Below are positions 42,754 through 50,863 of a stretch of DNA of 64,000 nt, piece by piece (position 1 is the stretch's first letter; every line of letters starts with the position of its first letter). The position numbers and the translations under genes are program-made. The notes under the pieces are model-generated. The model did no database searches. It was not told the origin of the DNA and worked only from the letters and a program-made list of their open reading frames with translations. This stretch comes from Paraoerskovia marina DSM 21750 (GTDB lineage Bacteria > Actinomycetota > Actinomycetes > Actinomycetales > Cellulomonadaceae), in the NCBI RefSeq assembly GCF_000701465.1, contig NZ_JNIY01000005.1, positions 62,001 through 126,000 of the forward strand. The letters run 5' to 3'.

Positions 42754-43377
42754 ATGATTCGTATAGGACTGACCGGGGGAATCGCGGCGGGGAAGTCGAC
42801 GGCGTCGCGCCGGCTCGCGTCGCTCGGTGCGACCGTGATCGACTACGACCTGCTCGCGCGGGAGGCGGTTCGTCCTGGTTCCGTCGGTCTCGGTTCCATC
42901 GTGGAGGCTTTCGGCGAGGGTGTGCTGGGCACAGACGGAGAGCTCGACCGACCTGTGCTCGCCGATCTCGTCTTCGACGATCCCTCGGCCCGGGCGACGC
43001 TTGACTCCATCGTCCATCCGGAGGTCCACAGGCTCGCCGCAGAGCGTGACGCGGAGGCCGGAGCCGCCGCGGAGAATGCGGTCGTCGTCCACGACGTCCC
43101 GCTTCTCGCGGAGTCCGGGCGGACCGATCAGTACCATCTCGTCGTGGTGGTCGACGCGCCCGAGGACGTTCGCCTGGCGCGGCTCGTCGAGGAGCGGGGC
43201 CTGTCGGTCGAGGGTGCCGAGGCGCGACTTCGCGCCCAGGCGAGCGACGTCGAACGCCGGAGCATCGCTGACGTCGTGCTCGACGGCTCGTCTACGACGA
43301 ACGATCTGGACCGTCAGGTGGACCGGCTCTGGGGCCGGCTGATGGACGAGGCGCGCGAGGAGCAGCCGAGCGCCTGA
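42754..43377 (+). CDS. coaE: Dephospho-CoA kinase
   Basis: This 207-residue P-loop kinase performs the last step of coenzyme A synthesis. The P-loop is GLTGGIAAGKSTAS, the catalytic region VIDYDLLAREAV, and DVPLLAESG marks the lid side. ATG 42754 gives the family N-terminus MIRIGLTGG. A second possibility is GTG 42721, which has a TACTCT hexamer six bases upstream and would add MWSGLGWHHGW; this extension is not family-like. There is no C-terminal GrpB fusion. It ends before a shared terminator with the surface-protein gene. Confidence 0.93.
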   Translation: MIRIGLTGGIAAGKSTASRRLASLGATVIDYDLLAREAVRPGSVGLGSIVEAFGEGVLGTDGELDRPVLADLVFDDPSARATLDSIVHPEVHRLAAERDAEAGAAAENAVVVHDVPLLAESGRTDQYHLVVVVDAPEDVRLARLVEERGLSVEGAEARLRAQASDVERRSIADVVLDGSSTTNDLDRQVDRLWGRLMDEAREEQPSA

Positions 43378-43393
43378 CGATGCCAGAACACAC

Positions 43394-43424
43394 GAGGGCG
43401 GCACCCGTCGCGGGTGCCGCCCTC
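43394..43424. terminator. Bidirectional terminator between coaE and the surface-protein gene
   Basis: GAGGGCGGCACCCG 43394-43407 and its complement 43411-43424 enclose a TCG loop. It is 16 bases beyond the coaE stop and 25 bases from the stop of the convergent gene, so it can serve both. Confidence 0.8.
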
Positions 43425-43449
43425 ATGCGTGTGGCGAGTGTGCCGTCTG

Positions 43450-44850
43450 CTATGCCTGACGACGGCGGAGGATCAGGAGCGTCACGCCGGCCGCCGTCAG
43501 CAGTGCGGCGACCGATGCCATCCACCCGACGGTGGCGCCGGTGACCGCCAGGGTGTCCTCGTCCGTCTCGGCGACCGCAGCCTCTGCCGGGGAGGGGATC
43601 GACGTGCCGAGCACCTCGGTCGTCGGGGTCTCGGTGGCCTCCGGGACGACGGTCCCGTCGGTCGGCTCGTCCCCGGGTTCCTCCGTCGCGGGCTCCTCGG
43701 TCGCCGGAGCCGCCGGCTCCTCGCTGGGCGCGTCGGTGGGCGTGCTCGACGGCGCGTCGGTCGGGACGGTCGGCCCGGGCTTCTCCGGGTCCGTCTCAGG
43801 GATCTGCGGCGTCACCGGCTCGCACCCGAGCTCGCCGGCGCCGATCCACGGGTAGTTGTGGTGCTCGAGCCCGCTCCCCGACGCCCCGAACTCGAGGTCG
43901 CCACCGATCCAGAGGCGCCCGTTGGTGTTGGTCGTCTGCGTCGTGTCCGCATGTGGGGCGAGGATGCTGCCGACGAGCTGACTGCCGCCGCTGAGCTCGA
44001 GGGACGTGGCGTCCGGGAAGTTCCAGATGATCCGCGGCGCCCACGCACCAAGCTCGGTCCAGGTGTCTATCCGGTCTGCAACCGATCCTGCGGCGGTGTG
44101 CACGGAATCGAGGGTCGCGTCGGTACCCGAGACGTTGATGACGATCGGGGCGGACCGGCCGACGTCGACGAACGTGACAGCGTCGAGACCGGCTGCCTGC
44201 TCTGCGGTCAGGTCAAAGACCTGCGTGTCGCCCGTGCCATCCCCCATCAGTGCGGGGAATCCGCCTGCCGTTCCGAGTTCCCCGTTGGCCGACAGTGCAC
44301 TCAGCCGTGCGGAGACGTCGGTCAAGGTCGCCTCGGTGGTGGCGACGGTCGCCGCGGCCGTGTTGTCCTTCTCGGAGCTGATCCCACCGTTGAGCTGGAG
44401 GTTCCCCGTGATCGACGTGCGGGAGACGACGTTCCCGCCGCCGGTCACGCCGTGGTTGACGTCGACGGTGGAGCCGTCCATCACCGTGACCGCGCCGGCT
44501 GACACGAGGACGTCGCTGCCGCCGGCGGGGGTGATCTGGGATCCGCCACCGGCACGGCCGATGTTGAACAAGCCCGCGTCGACGGTCGTGGTTCCTCCGA
44601 CGAAGAGCTGGCCCTCCGACTCGGCGGCGGACTTGAGTGCGACGTAGTCGCCCCCGACGAAGACGGCGACGCCGTTGTCGGTGAACTGAGGGTCGTCCTG
44701 AGTGATGCCCGGGAGGAGTTCGTTGGTGCAGGCCGGTGCGCCCGTGGGCGTCGCGTGTGCCATCGGCGCCGCGAGGGAGACGAGGGCGAGGGTTCCGGCG
44801 GCCGTCAGCGCGGCTGTGCTGCTGAGGCGACGTGAGACAGGGCGAGGCAT
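43450..44850 (-). CDS. Sortase-anchored surface protein, choice-of-anchor A family
   Basis: This 466-residue secreted protein has a signal peptide (cleavage near AHA-TP, residue 33) and a mature region of about 310 residues. That region resembles the choice-of-anchor A domain (TIGR04215): GVAVFVGGDYVALKSAAESEGQLFVGG, then strands such as WNFPDATSLELSGGSQLVGSILAPHA. A Pro/Thr/Glu-rich wall-spanning stretch follows (about 345-425). The end is LAVTG (434-438), a hydrophobic helix and RRRQA, a sorting signal of the LAxTG kind used by class E sortases. The domain occurs in surface adhesins, and function here is unknown. GGAG precedes ATG 44850. It interrupts the usual coaE-uvrB neighbourhood. Confidence 0.85.
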   Translation of the reverse strand: MPRPVSRRLSSTAALTAAGTLALVSLAAPMAHATPTGAPACTNELLPGITQDDPQFTDNGVAVFVGGDYVALKSAAESEGQLFVGGTTTVDAGLFNIGRAGGGSQITPAGGSDVLVSAGAVTVMDGSTVDVNHGVTGGGNVVSRTSITGNLQLNGGISSEKDNTAAATVATTEATLTDVSARLSALSANGELGTAGGFPALMGDGTGDTQVFDLTAEQAAGLDAVTFVDVGRSAPIVINVSGTDATLDSVHTAAGSVADRIDTWTELGAWAPRIIWNFPDATSLELSGGSQLVGSILAPHADTTQTTNTNGRLWIGGDLEFGASGSGLEHHNYPWIGAGELGCEPVTPQIPETDPEKPGPTVPTDAPSSTPTDAPSEEPAAPATEEPATEEPGDEPTDGTVVPEATETPTTEVLGTSIPSPAEAAVAETDEDTLAVTGATVGWMASVAALLTAAGVTLLILRRRQA

Positions 44851-45003
44851 CGATGCTCCGTGTGGAAGTAAGTTAGCGGACCGAACGTGCTTGAAAGTTA
44901 GCAGTATGGGTGTGCGGATAAACAGGGGCGGAGAGGGTGAACCAACGTTCTGATGCGAAACCGTGACATCTCGTCCGGAGGGTGGGATGTCCGGGGCTAG
45001 ACG
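44851..45003. other. Divergent intergenic region, AT-richer, with direct repeat AAGTTAGC
   Basis: This region between the surface-protein gene and uvrB is less GC-rich than the rest. AAGTTAGC occurs at 44870-44877 and again at 44895-44902, a spacing of 25 bases. The repeats lie in the probable promoter and leader zone of the minus-strand surface-protein gene and could be operator half-sites. No terminator or small gene is seen. Confidence 0.35.
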
Positions 45004-45009
45004 TAGAGT
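45004..45009 (+). promoter_or_regulatory. -10 hexamer TAGAGT for uvrB
   Basis: TAGAGT ends six bases before ATG 45016. The GAGG between could act as a weak ribosome-binding site, but the spacing fits a leaderless start. I see no LexA-type box of the actinobacterial GAAC-N4-GTTC kind in the intergenic region. Confidence 0.42.
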
Positions 45010-45015
45010 CGAGGC

Positions 45016-47124
45016 ATGCGTCCAGTGACCGATCTGCAGCGAACCGTCGCCCCGTTCGAGGTCGTTTCTGAGTACTCGCCGTCCGGGGACCAGCCGACCG
45101 CGATCGCCGACCTTGCCCGCAGGATCCGCGCGGGGGAGAAGGACGTCACCCTGCTGGGTGCCACGGGTACCGGGAAGTCGGCGACGACCGCGTGGATGAT
45201 CGAGGAGCTGCAGCGTCCCACACTCGTGATGGCGCCGAACAAGACGCTCGCGGCGCAACTGGCGACCGAGTTCCGGGAGCTGCTCCCGAACAACGCCGTC
45301 GAGTACTTCGTCTCCTACTACGACTACTACCAGCCCGAGGCGTACATCGCGCAGACGGACACCTTCATCGAGAAGGACTCGTCGATCAACGACGAGGTCG
45401 AACGTCTCCGCCACTCGGCGACCTCGTCGCTCCTGACTCGGCGGGACGTCGTCGTCGTGGCGTCGGTCTCGTGCATCTACGGTCTGGGCACCCCGCAGGA
45501 GTACGTCGACCGGATGGTCCGGCTCGACGTCGGGGACCAGGTCGAGCGGGACGACCTGTTGCGGCAGTTCGTGACGATGCAGTACTCGCGCAACGACATG
45601 GCGTTCACGCGCGGCACGTTCCGCGTCCGCGGGGACACGGTCGAGATCATTCCCGTGTACGAAGAGCTGGCGATCCGCATCGAGTTCTTCGGGGACGAGA
45701 TCGAGTCGATCCAGACGCTCCACCCGCTCACGGGAGACGTCGTCAGGTCGGAGCAGAGCATCCACGTGTTCCCCGCGACGCACTACGTCGCAGGGCCGGA
45801 GCGCATGGAGCGGGCGATCTCCTCGATCGAGGCCGAGCTCACGGAACGGTTGGCAGAGCTCGAGTCCCAGAACAAGCTCCTCGAGGCACAGCGCCTCCGC
45901 ATGCGGACGACCTACGACATCGAGATGATGCGACAGGTCGGCTCCTGCGCCGGTATCGAGAACTACTCCCGCCACATCGACGGTCGTGAGCGGGGGACTG
46001 CGCCGAACACGCTCCTCGACTACTTTCCCGAGGACTTCCTCCTGGTCGTGGACGAGTCGCACGTGACGGTCCCCCAGATCGGGGCGATGTTCGAGGGGGA
46101 CATGTCCCGCAAGCGTTCCCTCGTCGAGCACGGCTTCCGTCTCCCGTCGGCGACCGACAACCGTCCTCTGCGCTGGGAGGAGTTCGTCGAGCGCATCGGA
46201 CAGACGGTGTATCTCTCGGCGACCCCCGGCAAGTACGAGCTCTCGATGTCGGACGGCGTCGTCGAGCAGATCATCCGGCCCACGGGCCTCGTGGACCCGG
46301 AGATCGTCGTCAAGCCGACGACGGGCCAGATCGACGACCTTCTCGGGGAGATCCGCGAACGCGTCGAGCGCAACGAGCGCGTCCTCGTGACGACGCTCAC
46401 CAAGAAGATGTCCGAGGACCTGACGGACTACCTGCTCGATCGCGGCGTCCGCGTCCGGTATCTGCACTCCGAGGTCGACACGCTGCGCCGTGTCGAGCTG
46501 TTGCGCGAGCTGCGGATGGGCGAGTACGACGTTCTCGTCGGCATCAACCTGCTCCGGGAGGGGCTCGACCTCCCCGAGGTCTCGCTCGTCGCGATCCTCG
46601 ACGCCGACAAGGAGGGGTTCCTGCGTTCGGGGACGTCCCTGATCCAGACGATCGGTCGTGCCGCACGCAACGTCTCCGGCCAGGTTCACATGTACGCGGA
46701 CAAGATCACCGCGGCGATGGCGCAGGCGATCGACGAGACCGGACGCCGACGCGAGAAGCAGGTCGCGTACAACACCGAGCACGGCGTCGATCCGACACCG
46801 CTGCGCAAGCGCATCTCGGACGTCACGGACATGCTCGCGCGCGAGGACATCGACACGGCCGAGCTCCTGCAGGGTGGGTACCGCAAGTCGAGCAAGGGCG
46901 GGAAGTCGACGGCGCCCGTGCCTGGCGGGACCAAGGAGGGCGCGACGTCCGGGAACCGGCTCGCCGGAGCCGCGGCGAGCGACCTTGCCGAGCTCGTCCA
47001 GGAGCTGAGCCAGCAGATGCACGCTGCCGCGGAAGAGCTGCAGTTCGAGCTCGCGGCGCGTCTTCGCGACGAGATCTCGGGCCTGAAGAAGGAGCTGCGC
47101 CAGATGCAGGAGGCGACCCGGTAG
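45016..47124 (+). CDS. uvrB: Excinuclease ABC subunit B
   Basis: This 702-residue damage-verification helicase of nucleotide excision repair has Walker A GATGTGKS, motif Ia [12 protein letters not shown], and the beta-hairpin that clamps DNA ([16 protein letters not shown]). Walker B is [13 protein letters not shown], with motifs V and VI in [14 protein letters not shown] and QTIGRAARN. The C-terminal UVR domain (residues about 650-700, [21 protein letters not shown]) binds UvrC. A Gly/Lys-rich linker precedes it. uvrA and uvrC lie 3.7 and 7.2 kb downstream in the same orientation. Confidence 0.97.
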   Translation: MRPVTDLQRTVAPFEVVSEYSPSGDQPTAIADLARRIRAGEKDVTLLGATGTGKSATTAWMIEELQRPTLVMAPNKTLAAQLATEFRELLPNNAVEYFVSYYDYYQPEAYIAQTDTFIEKDSSINDEVERLRHSATSSLLTRRDVVVVASVSCIYGLGTPQEYVDRMVRLDVGDQVERDDLLRQFVTMQYSRNDMAFTRGTFRVRGDTVEIIPVYEELAIRIEFFGDEIESIQTLHPLTGDVVRSEQSIHVFPATHYVAGPERMERAISSIEAELTERLAELESQNKLLEAQRLRMRTTYDIEMMRQVGSCAGIENYSRHIDGRERGTAPNTLLDYFPEDFLLVVDESHVTVPQIGAMFEGDMSRKRSLVEHGFRLPSATDNRPLRWEEFVERIGQTVYLSATPGKYELSMSDGVVEQIIRPTGLVDPEIVVKPTTGQIDDLLGEIRERVERNERVLVTTLTKKMSEDLTDYLLDRGVRVRYLHSEVDTLRRVELLRELRMGEYDVLVGINLLREGLDLPEVSLVAILDADKEGFLRSGTSLIQTIGRAARNVSGQVHMYADKITAAMAQAIDETGRRREKQVAYNTEHGVDPTPLRKRISDVTDMLAREDIDTAELLQGGYRKSSKGGKSTAPVPGGTKEGATSGNRLAGAAASDLAELVQELSQQMHAAAEELQFELAARLRDEISGLKKELRQMQEATR

Positions 47125-47170
47125 GTGGAGGGCCGGTTCCTCTGTCGTGCAGATTCAGGTAGTATCGGCG

Positions 47171-47314
47171 CGTCGTGGAGGGGAGTATTCCTACGCGGCG
47201 GTGTCGTCATCACGGACCTCTCGGGGCCCGGCACCGTCGGTCCGCACGGGTGACGCAGCGCGTCGACGGTGTGGGCGGAAGAGACCTCCGGTGCTCACCC
47301 CTATGTACCGGAGG
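47171..47314 (+). ncRNA. Probable yybP-ykoY (manganese) riboswitch with anti-SD helix, terC leader
   Basis: The leader contains AGGGGAGTA (47179-47187), the invariant 5' box of this class, closed by CCCCT (47298-47302) as P1. Internal GTCATC and ACGGGTGACGC segments are in the expected order. Just inside P1, CCTCCGGT (47285-47292) is exactly complementary to ACCGGAGG (47307-47314), the terC ribosome-binding site. The helix that hides the site would compete with the closed aptamer. Metal-bound aptamer opening translation is the known behaviour of the class and is inferred here. Confidence 0.72.
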
Positions 47315-47319
47315 AAGTC

Positions 47320-48333
47320 ATGGACGTACCCGTCTGGGTCTGGATCGTCACCGTCGGCATCATCGTCGCGATGCTCGCGGTCGACTACATCGGCCACGTC
47401 AAGACGCCGCACGCCCCCACCCTGCGCGAGTCAGCCTGGTGGTCGGCCGGCTACGTGGCGGTCGCCCTCGTCTTCGGCGGCATCGTCTGGGCCGTCTGGG
47501 GTCCGACCTACGGCGGTGAGTACTTCGCCGGGTACGTGACCGAGAAGAGCCTGTCGATCGACAACCTCTTCGTGTTCGTCCTGATCATGGCGTCGTTCAA
47601 CGTGCCACGGAAGTACCAGCAGAAGGTGCTGCTGGTCGGTATCACCGTCGCGCTGATCCTGCGGACGATCTTCATCTTCGCCGGTGCCGCGCTGATCGAG
47701 AACTTCAGCTGGATCTTCTACATCTTCGGTGCCTTCCTCCTCTACACAGCCTGGGCCCAGATCCGGTCGGGCGCCGACCACGACGGTGAGTACAAGGAGA
47801 ACGCCGTCCTGAGGTGGGTTCGCCGCGTCTTCCCGACGACCGACGACTACGTCGGCGACAAGCTCACGACGAAGATCGACGGCAAGCGCTACATCACGCC
47901 GATGCTGATCGTGATGCTCGCGATCGGCAGCGCCGACGTCCTCTTCGCCGTCGACTCCATCCCGGCGATCTTCGGTCTGACGCAGGAGACCTACCTCGTC
48001 TTCACCGCAAACGCCTTCTCGCTCCTCGGCCTTCGTCAGCTCTTCTTCCTCATCGACGGCCTGCTGGACCGCCTGGTCTACCTTGCCTACGGTCTGGCCG
48101 CGATCCTGGCGTTCATCGGGCTCAAGCTCATCCTGCACGCCCTGCACACCAACGAGCTCCCGTTCATCAACGGTGGTGAGCACTTCGACGTCCCGGAGAT
48201 CTCGACCGCGTTCTCCTTGACCTACATCGGGGTCGTGCTGCTGATCACGACCGTGCTCAGCCTCTGGAAGGACAGCCGGGACAAGAAGAAGTTCGCCGCT
48301 GCCCAGAGCTCGTCGGACGACACCGAGGCCTGA
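47320..48333 (+). CDS. TerC/Alx-family integral membrane protein
   Basis: This 337-residue protein has about nine hydrophobic helices. The family hallmarks are the acidic pairs in membrane segments, TEKSLSIDNLFVFVLIM and ADVLFAVDSIPAIFGLTQ. Members such as Alx and MeeF/MeeY are linked to manganese export, often for metalation of secreted proteins. The riboswitch directly upstream makes a manganese role likely here too. CGGAGG lies six bases before ATG 47320. The stop codon forms the loop of a palindrome, GAGGCC-TGA-GGCCTC. The old name tellurium-resistance protein should not be taken as function. Confidence 0.92.
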   Translation: MDVPVWVWIVTVGIIVAMLAVDYIGHVKTPHAPTLRESAWWSAGYVAVALVFGGIVWAVWGPTYGGEYFAGYVTEKSLSIDNLFVFVLIMASFNVPRKYQQKVLLVGITVALILRTIFIFAGAALIENFSWIFYIFGAFLLYTAWAQIRSGADHDGEYKENAVLRWVRRVFPTTDDYVGDKLTTKIDGKRYITPMLIVMLAIGSADVLFAVDSIPAIFGLTQETYLVFTANAFSLLGLRQLFFLIDGLLDRLVYLAYGLAAILAFIGLKLILHALHTNELPFINGGEHFDVPEISTAFSLTYIGVVLLITTVLSLWKDSRDKKKFAAAQSSSDDTEA

Positions 48334-48337
48334 GGCC

Positions 48338-48964
48338 TCACCACCCGCGCTCGCGCCAGGACGCGAGCGCGGGTCGTTCGCGTCCCAGCGTGGTCGGCGC
48401 GCCGTGCCCGGGGTGGACCACCACGTCGTCGCCGTAGCGGGCGAAGATCCGGTTCTCGACGTCCGAGATCAGTGCCTCGAAGCGATCGGGGTCGCCCCCC
48501 GTCGCGCCGACGCCACCGGGGAACAACGAGTCCCCGGTGAACAGGTGGGTTCCGTCCGTCGTCGCCAGCGCGAGCGCGACGGAACCGGGCGTGTGACCCC
48601 GCAGCGCCACGACGGTGAACCGGAGTTCACCGACGTCGACGACGCTCCCGTGGCGGAGCCCGACGTCGATCGGCACTCCCGTGGCCGCCGTGACGGCAGA
48701 TGCGTCGGGTTCACCGGCGTAGGTCGTCGCGCCGGTCTCCTCGACCACGGCTCCGAGAGCCTGGACGTGGTCCCGGTGCTGATGGGTGGTCACGACGGCG
48801 TCGACGCGCGACGTGTCGTCCCCGACCGTGGCAAGGATCTTGCGGGGCTCGTCCGCGGCGTCGACGACGAGGACACGCTGCGTTCGTCCGCACGTCACCA
48901 CGTAGGCGACGTTGTCCATCGGACCGACGTGGACGGGCTCGATGGTGACGGTGGCGTCGGTCAT
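48338..48964 (-). CDS. MBL-fold metallo-hydrolase, glyoxalase II-like
   Basis: This 208-residue protein has the dinuclear metal motif TTHQHRDHVQAL, a further His in GHTPGSVAL, Asp in FTGDSLFPGG and His in VVVHPGHGAPT, so all ligands of a glyoxalase II-type hydrolase are present. It lacks the C-terminal domain of true glyoxalase II. An orthologous gene beside uvrA is typical of actinobacteria. The substrate may be a mycothiol thioester, which is inference. Its start overlaps the GH15 stop (ATGA). Confidence 0.9.
   Translation of the reverse strand: MTDATVTIEPVHVGPMDNVAYVVTCGRTQRVLVVDAADEPRKILATVGDDTSRVDAVVTTHQHRDHVQALGAVVEETGATTYAGEPDASAVTAATGVPIDVGLRHGSVVDVGELRFTVVALRGHTPGSVALALATTDGTHLFTGDSLFPGGVGATGGDPDRFEALISDVENRIFARYGDDVVVHPGHGAPTTLGRERPALASWRERGW
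48344..48373. terminator. Terminator inside the 3' end of the convergent MBL gene
   Basis: CCCGCGCTCGCG 48344-48355 and its complement 48362-48373 form a 12-base-pair stem. It lies 10 bases after the terC stop but within the last codons of the minus-strand MBL gene, so a coding segment doubles as the terminator of terC. Confidence 0.6.
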
Positions 48965-50769
48965 CGGTGTTCCTCCGCTCGGGCCAGACTGTGGATGGCG
49001 CGGACGAGGCCGAGGTGTGAGAACGCCTGGGGGAAGTTGCCGATCGAGCGGTCGTCGACCGGGTCGTACTCCTCGGCCAGCAGTCCGACGTCGTTGCTCG
49101 CCTCGAGGATGACGTCGAGGAGCCGTCGTGCCTCGTCGGGCTCGCCGATCCGGGCAAGGGCGTCGACGAGCCAGAACGAGCAGACGAGGAACGGGTGCTC
49201 GTCGCCCCCGAGGCCGTCGACTCCTGTCTCGGTGGCGTAGCGCAGGACGAATCCGTCGTCGCGCTCGAGCTCGTCCCGGATCGTTCGCACGGTCGCGACC
49301 ATGCGCGGGTCGTCGGGTGGGAGGAACCCGACCTGGAGCATCTGGAGCAGTGCCGCATCGGTATGTGTTGCCCCGTAGTACTGGACGAAAGACCCGACCT
49401 CCTCGTTCCAGCCGTGGGCGAGCACATCGGCGTGGATCTCGTCGCGGACGTGACGCCACCTCTCGACCGGCCCGGTCAGACCGTGCGCCTCTGCGCCGCG
49501 GACGGCGGCGTCCACGGCGGCCCACGACATGACCTTCGAGTGCACGAAGTGCTGGGACGGGCCACGGATCTCCCAGAGGCCGCTGTCCTTCTCCCGCCAC
49601 CGCTCGATCTGCGCATCGACGAGGTGCTGCTGCAGCGACCAGGCGTCGGGCGATTCGTGGAGCCCGAAGTCCCGCGCCATGGCGAGCGCGCTCATCACCT
49701 CCCCGAGGACGTCGTTCTGGCGCTGGCCGACGGCTGCGTTCCCGACCCGCACCGGACGCGAGCCGGCATACCCGGGCAGATGGTCGAGGATGCGCTCGGG
49801 CAGCTCTCGGGAGCCGTCCACGGCGTACATGATCTGCATGTCCTCGGGGTCGCCCGCGACGGCGCGCAGGAGCCAGTCGCGCCACGCCGCGACCTCGTCC
49901 TGATAGCCCGACTCCACGAGCGCCTCCAGGGTGAGCGCGGCGTCCCGCAGCCAGCAGTACCGGTAGTCCCAGTTTCGCTCGCCACCCACGTCCTCGGGCA
50001 ACGAGGTCGTGGCGGCTGCGACGATCCCACCGGTCTGGACGTGAGTCAGGAGGCGGAGCGTGATCAGCGACCGGACGAGCGCGTCCCGGTACGGCCCGTC
50101 GTACGTGCACGTCCGCACCCAGGACTCCCAGTACCGACGTGTGTCGTCGATGCGTTTCATCACGGGACGGCACGGGGGTGGAGGTTCCCAGGACGCTGTC
50201 CAGGTCGACGTGAGCTCCAGCGACTCACCGGTGGACATCGTGAACGTCTCGCGGTGGCGGTGGTCGTCGGCCGGCGGGATCCGTGCACCGCGGAGAAGCA
50301 GCGCCTCGCTGCCGGCGATCGCGCGAAGGGCTTCGTCACCCGTCGCTCCGGTCTCGTCCCTGATCCGCCTCACCCAGGGCAGGATCTTGCCGTAGCCGAA
50401 GCGGACGATCCACTCGTGCTCGACCGTGACCTCTCCCTCGAGGACCTCGACGGTACGGACGAGATCTGCCGCACCGTCGCGCACCGGCATGACGTCGGTG
50501 ACCTGCGCGACTCCCGTCGGCGACGTGTAGGTCGTGACGAGCTCGACGTCGTCGCCGCGGTAGCGCCTCTCGACCCGGGTGGCGTCGGGCACGGTCAGGA
50601 GCCAGCGTCCGTGCCGCGAGTCGCCGAGCAGCGCTGCGAAGCACGCAGGGGAGTCGAAGCGTGGCATGCACAGCCAGTCGACGGAACCGTGGCGGGAGAT
50701 CAGGGCGACGGTCGAGCCGTCGCCGACGACGGCGTAGTCCTCGATCGGGACGGGATGGTCAGGAGTCAT
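48961..50769 (-). CDS. Glycoside hydrolase family 15 (glucoamylase/trehalase-like)
   Basis: This 602-residue cytosolic protein has an N-terminal beta-sandwich ([34 protein letters not shown]) and an (alpha/alpha)6 barrel. The general acid Glu400 is in [17 protein letters not shown] and the base region is [23 protein letters not shown] (Glu566-Glu567). [21 protein letters not shown] is the substrate groove. Several actinobacterial homologues without a signal peptide are trehalases, so trehalose turnover is a likely role. ATG 50769 is a reasonable start; no ribosome-binding site is evident, but CACACT seven bases upstream could be a -10. It is coupled by overlap to the MBL gene. Confidence 0.9.
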   Translation of the reverse strand: MTPDHPVPIEDYAVVGDGSTVALISRHGSVDWLCMPRFDSPACFAALLGDSRHGRWLLTVPDATRVERRYRGDDVELVTTYTSPTGVAQVTDVMPVRDGAADLVRTVEVLEGEVTVEHEWIVRFGYGKILPWVRRIRDETGATGDEALRAIAGSEALLLRGARIPPADDHRHRETFTMSTGESLELTSTWTASWEPPPPCRPVMKRIDDTRRYWESWVRTCTYDGPYRDALVRSLITLRLLTHVQTGGIVAAATTSLPEDVGGERNWDYRYCWLRDAALTLEALVESGYQDEVAAWRDWLLRAVAGDPEDMQIMYAVDGSRELPERILDHLPGYAGSRPVRVGNAAVGQRQNDVLGEVMSALAMARDFGLHESPDAWSLQQHLVDAQIERWREKDSGLWEIRGPSQHFVHSKVMSWAAVDAAVRGAEAHGLTGPVERWRHVRDEIHADVLAHGWNEEVGSFVQYYGATHTDAALLQMLQVGFLPPDDPRMVATVRTIRDELERDDGFVLRYATETGVDGLGGDEHPFLVCSFWLVDALARIGEPDEARRLLDVILEASNDVGLLAEEYDPVDDRSIGNFPQAFSHLGLVRAIHSLARAEEHR

Positions 50770-50851
50770 CGACGACAGTGTGTCGCAGCCGTGTGGTCGT
50801 CGCCTCCGGCGCGTCGTCGTCGAACACCTGTACGAACACCAGCAGGGAACG

Positions 50852-50857
50852 TACGAT
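50852..50857 (+). promoter_or_regulatory. -10 hexamer TACGAT upstream of uvrA
   Basis: TACGAT ends six bases before GTG 50864. In the same gap, CGAACACCTGTACGAACACC (50821-50840) contains a repeated CGAACACC unit separated by TGTA, which resembles the half-sites of an actinobacterial LexA box and would sit upstream of the -10. Confidence 0.45.
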
Positions 50858-50863
50858 GTCGGG

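Noticed and set aside
44851-47022. Very long open frame on the minus strand running through uvrB and continuous with the surface-protein gene
   Set aside because: It is an antisense shadow of the GC-rich uvrB gene, which has every UvrB motif on the plus strand. Only the part from 44850 down encodes a real signal peptide and surface protein.
47320-48333. Tellurite resistance as the role of the TerC-family gene
   Set aside because: The name comes from plasmid ter operons. No other ter gene is nearby, and the upstream manganese-type riboswitch points to metal homeostasis.
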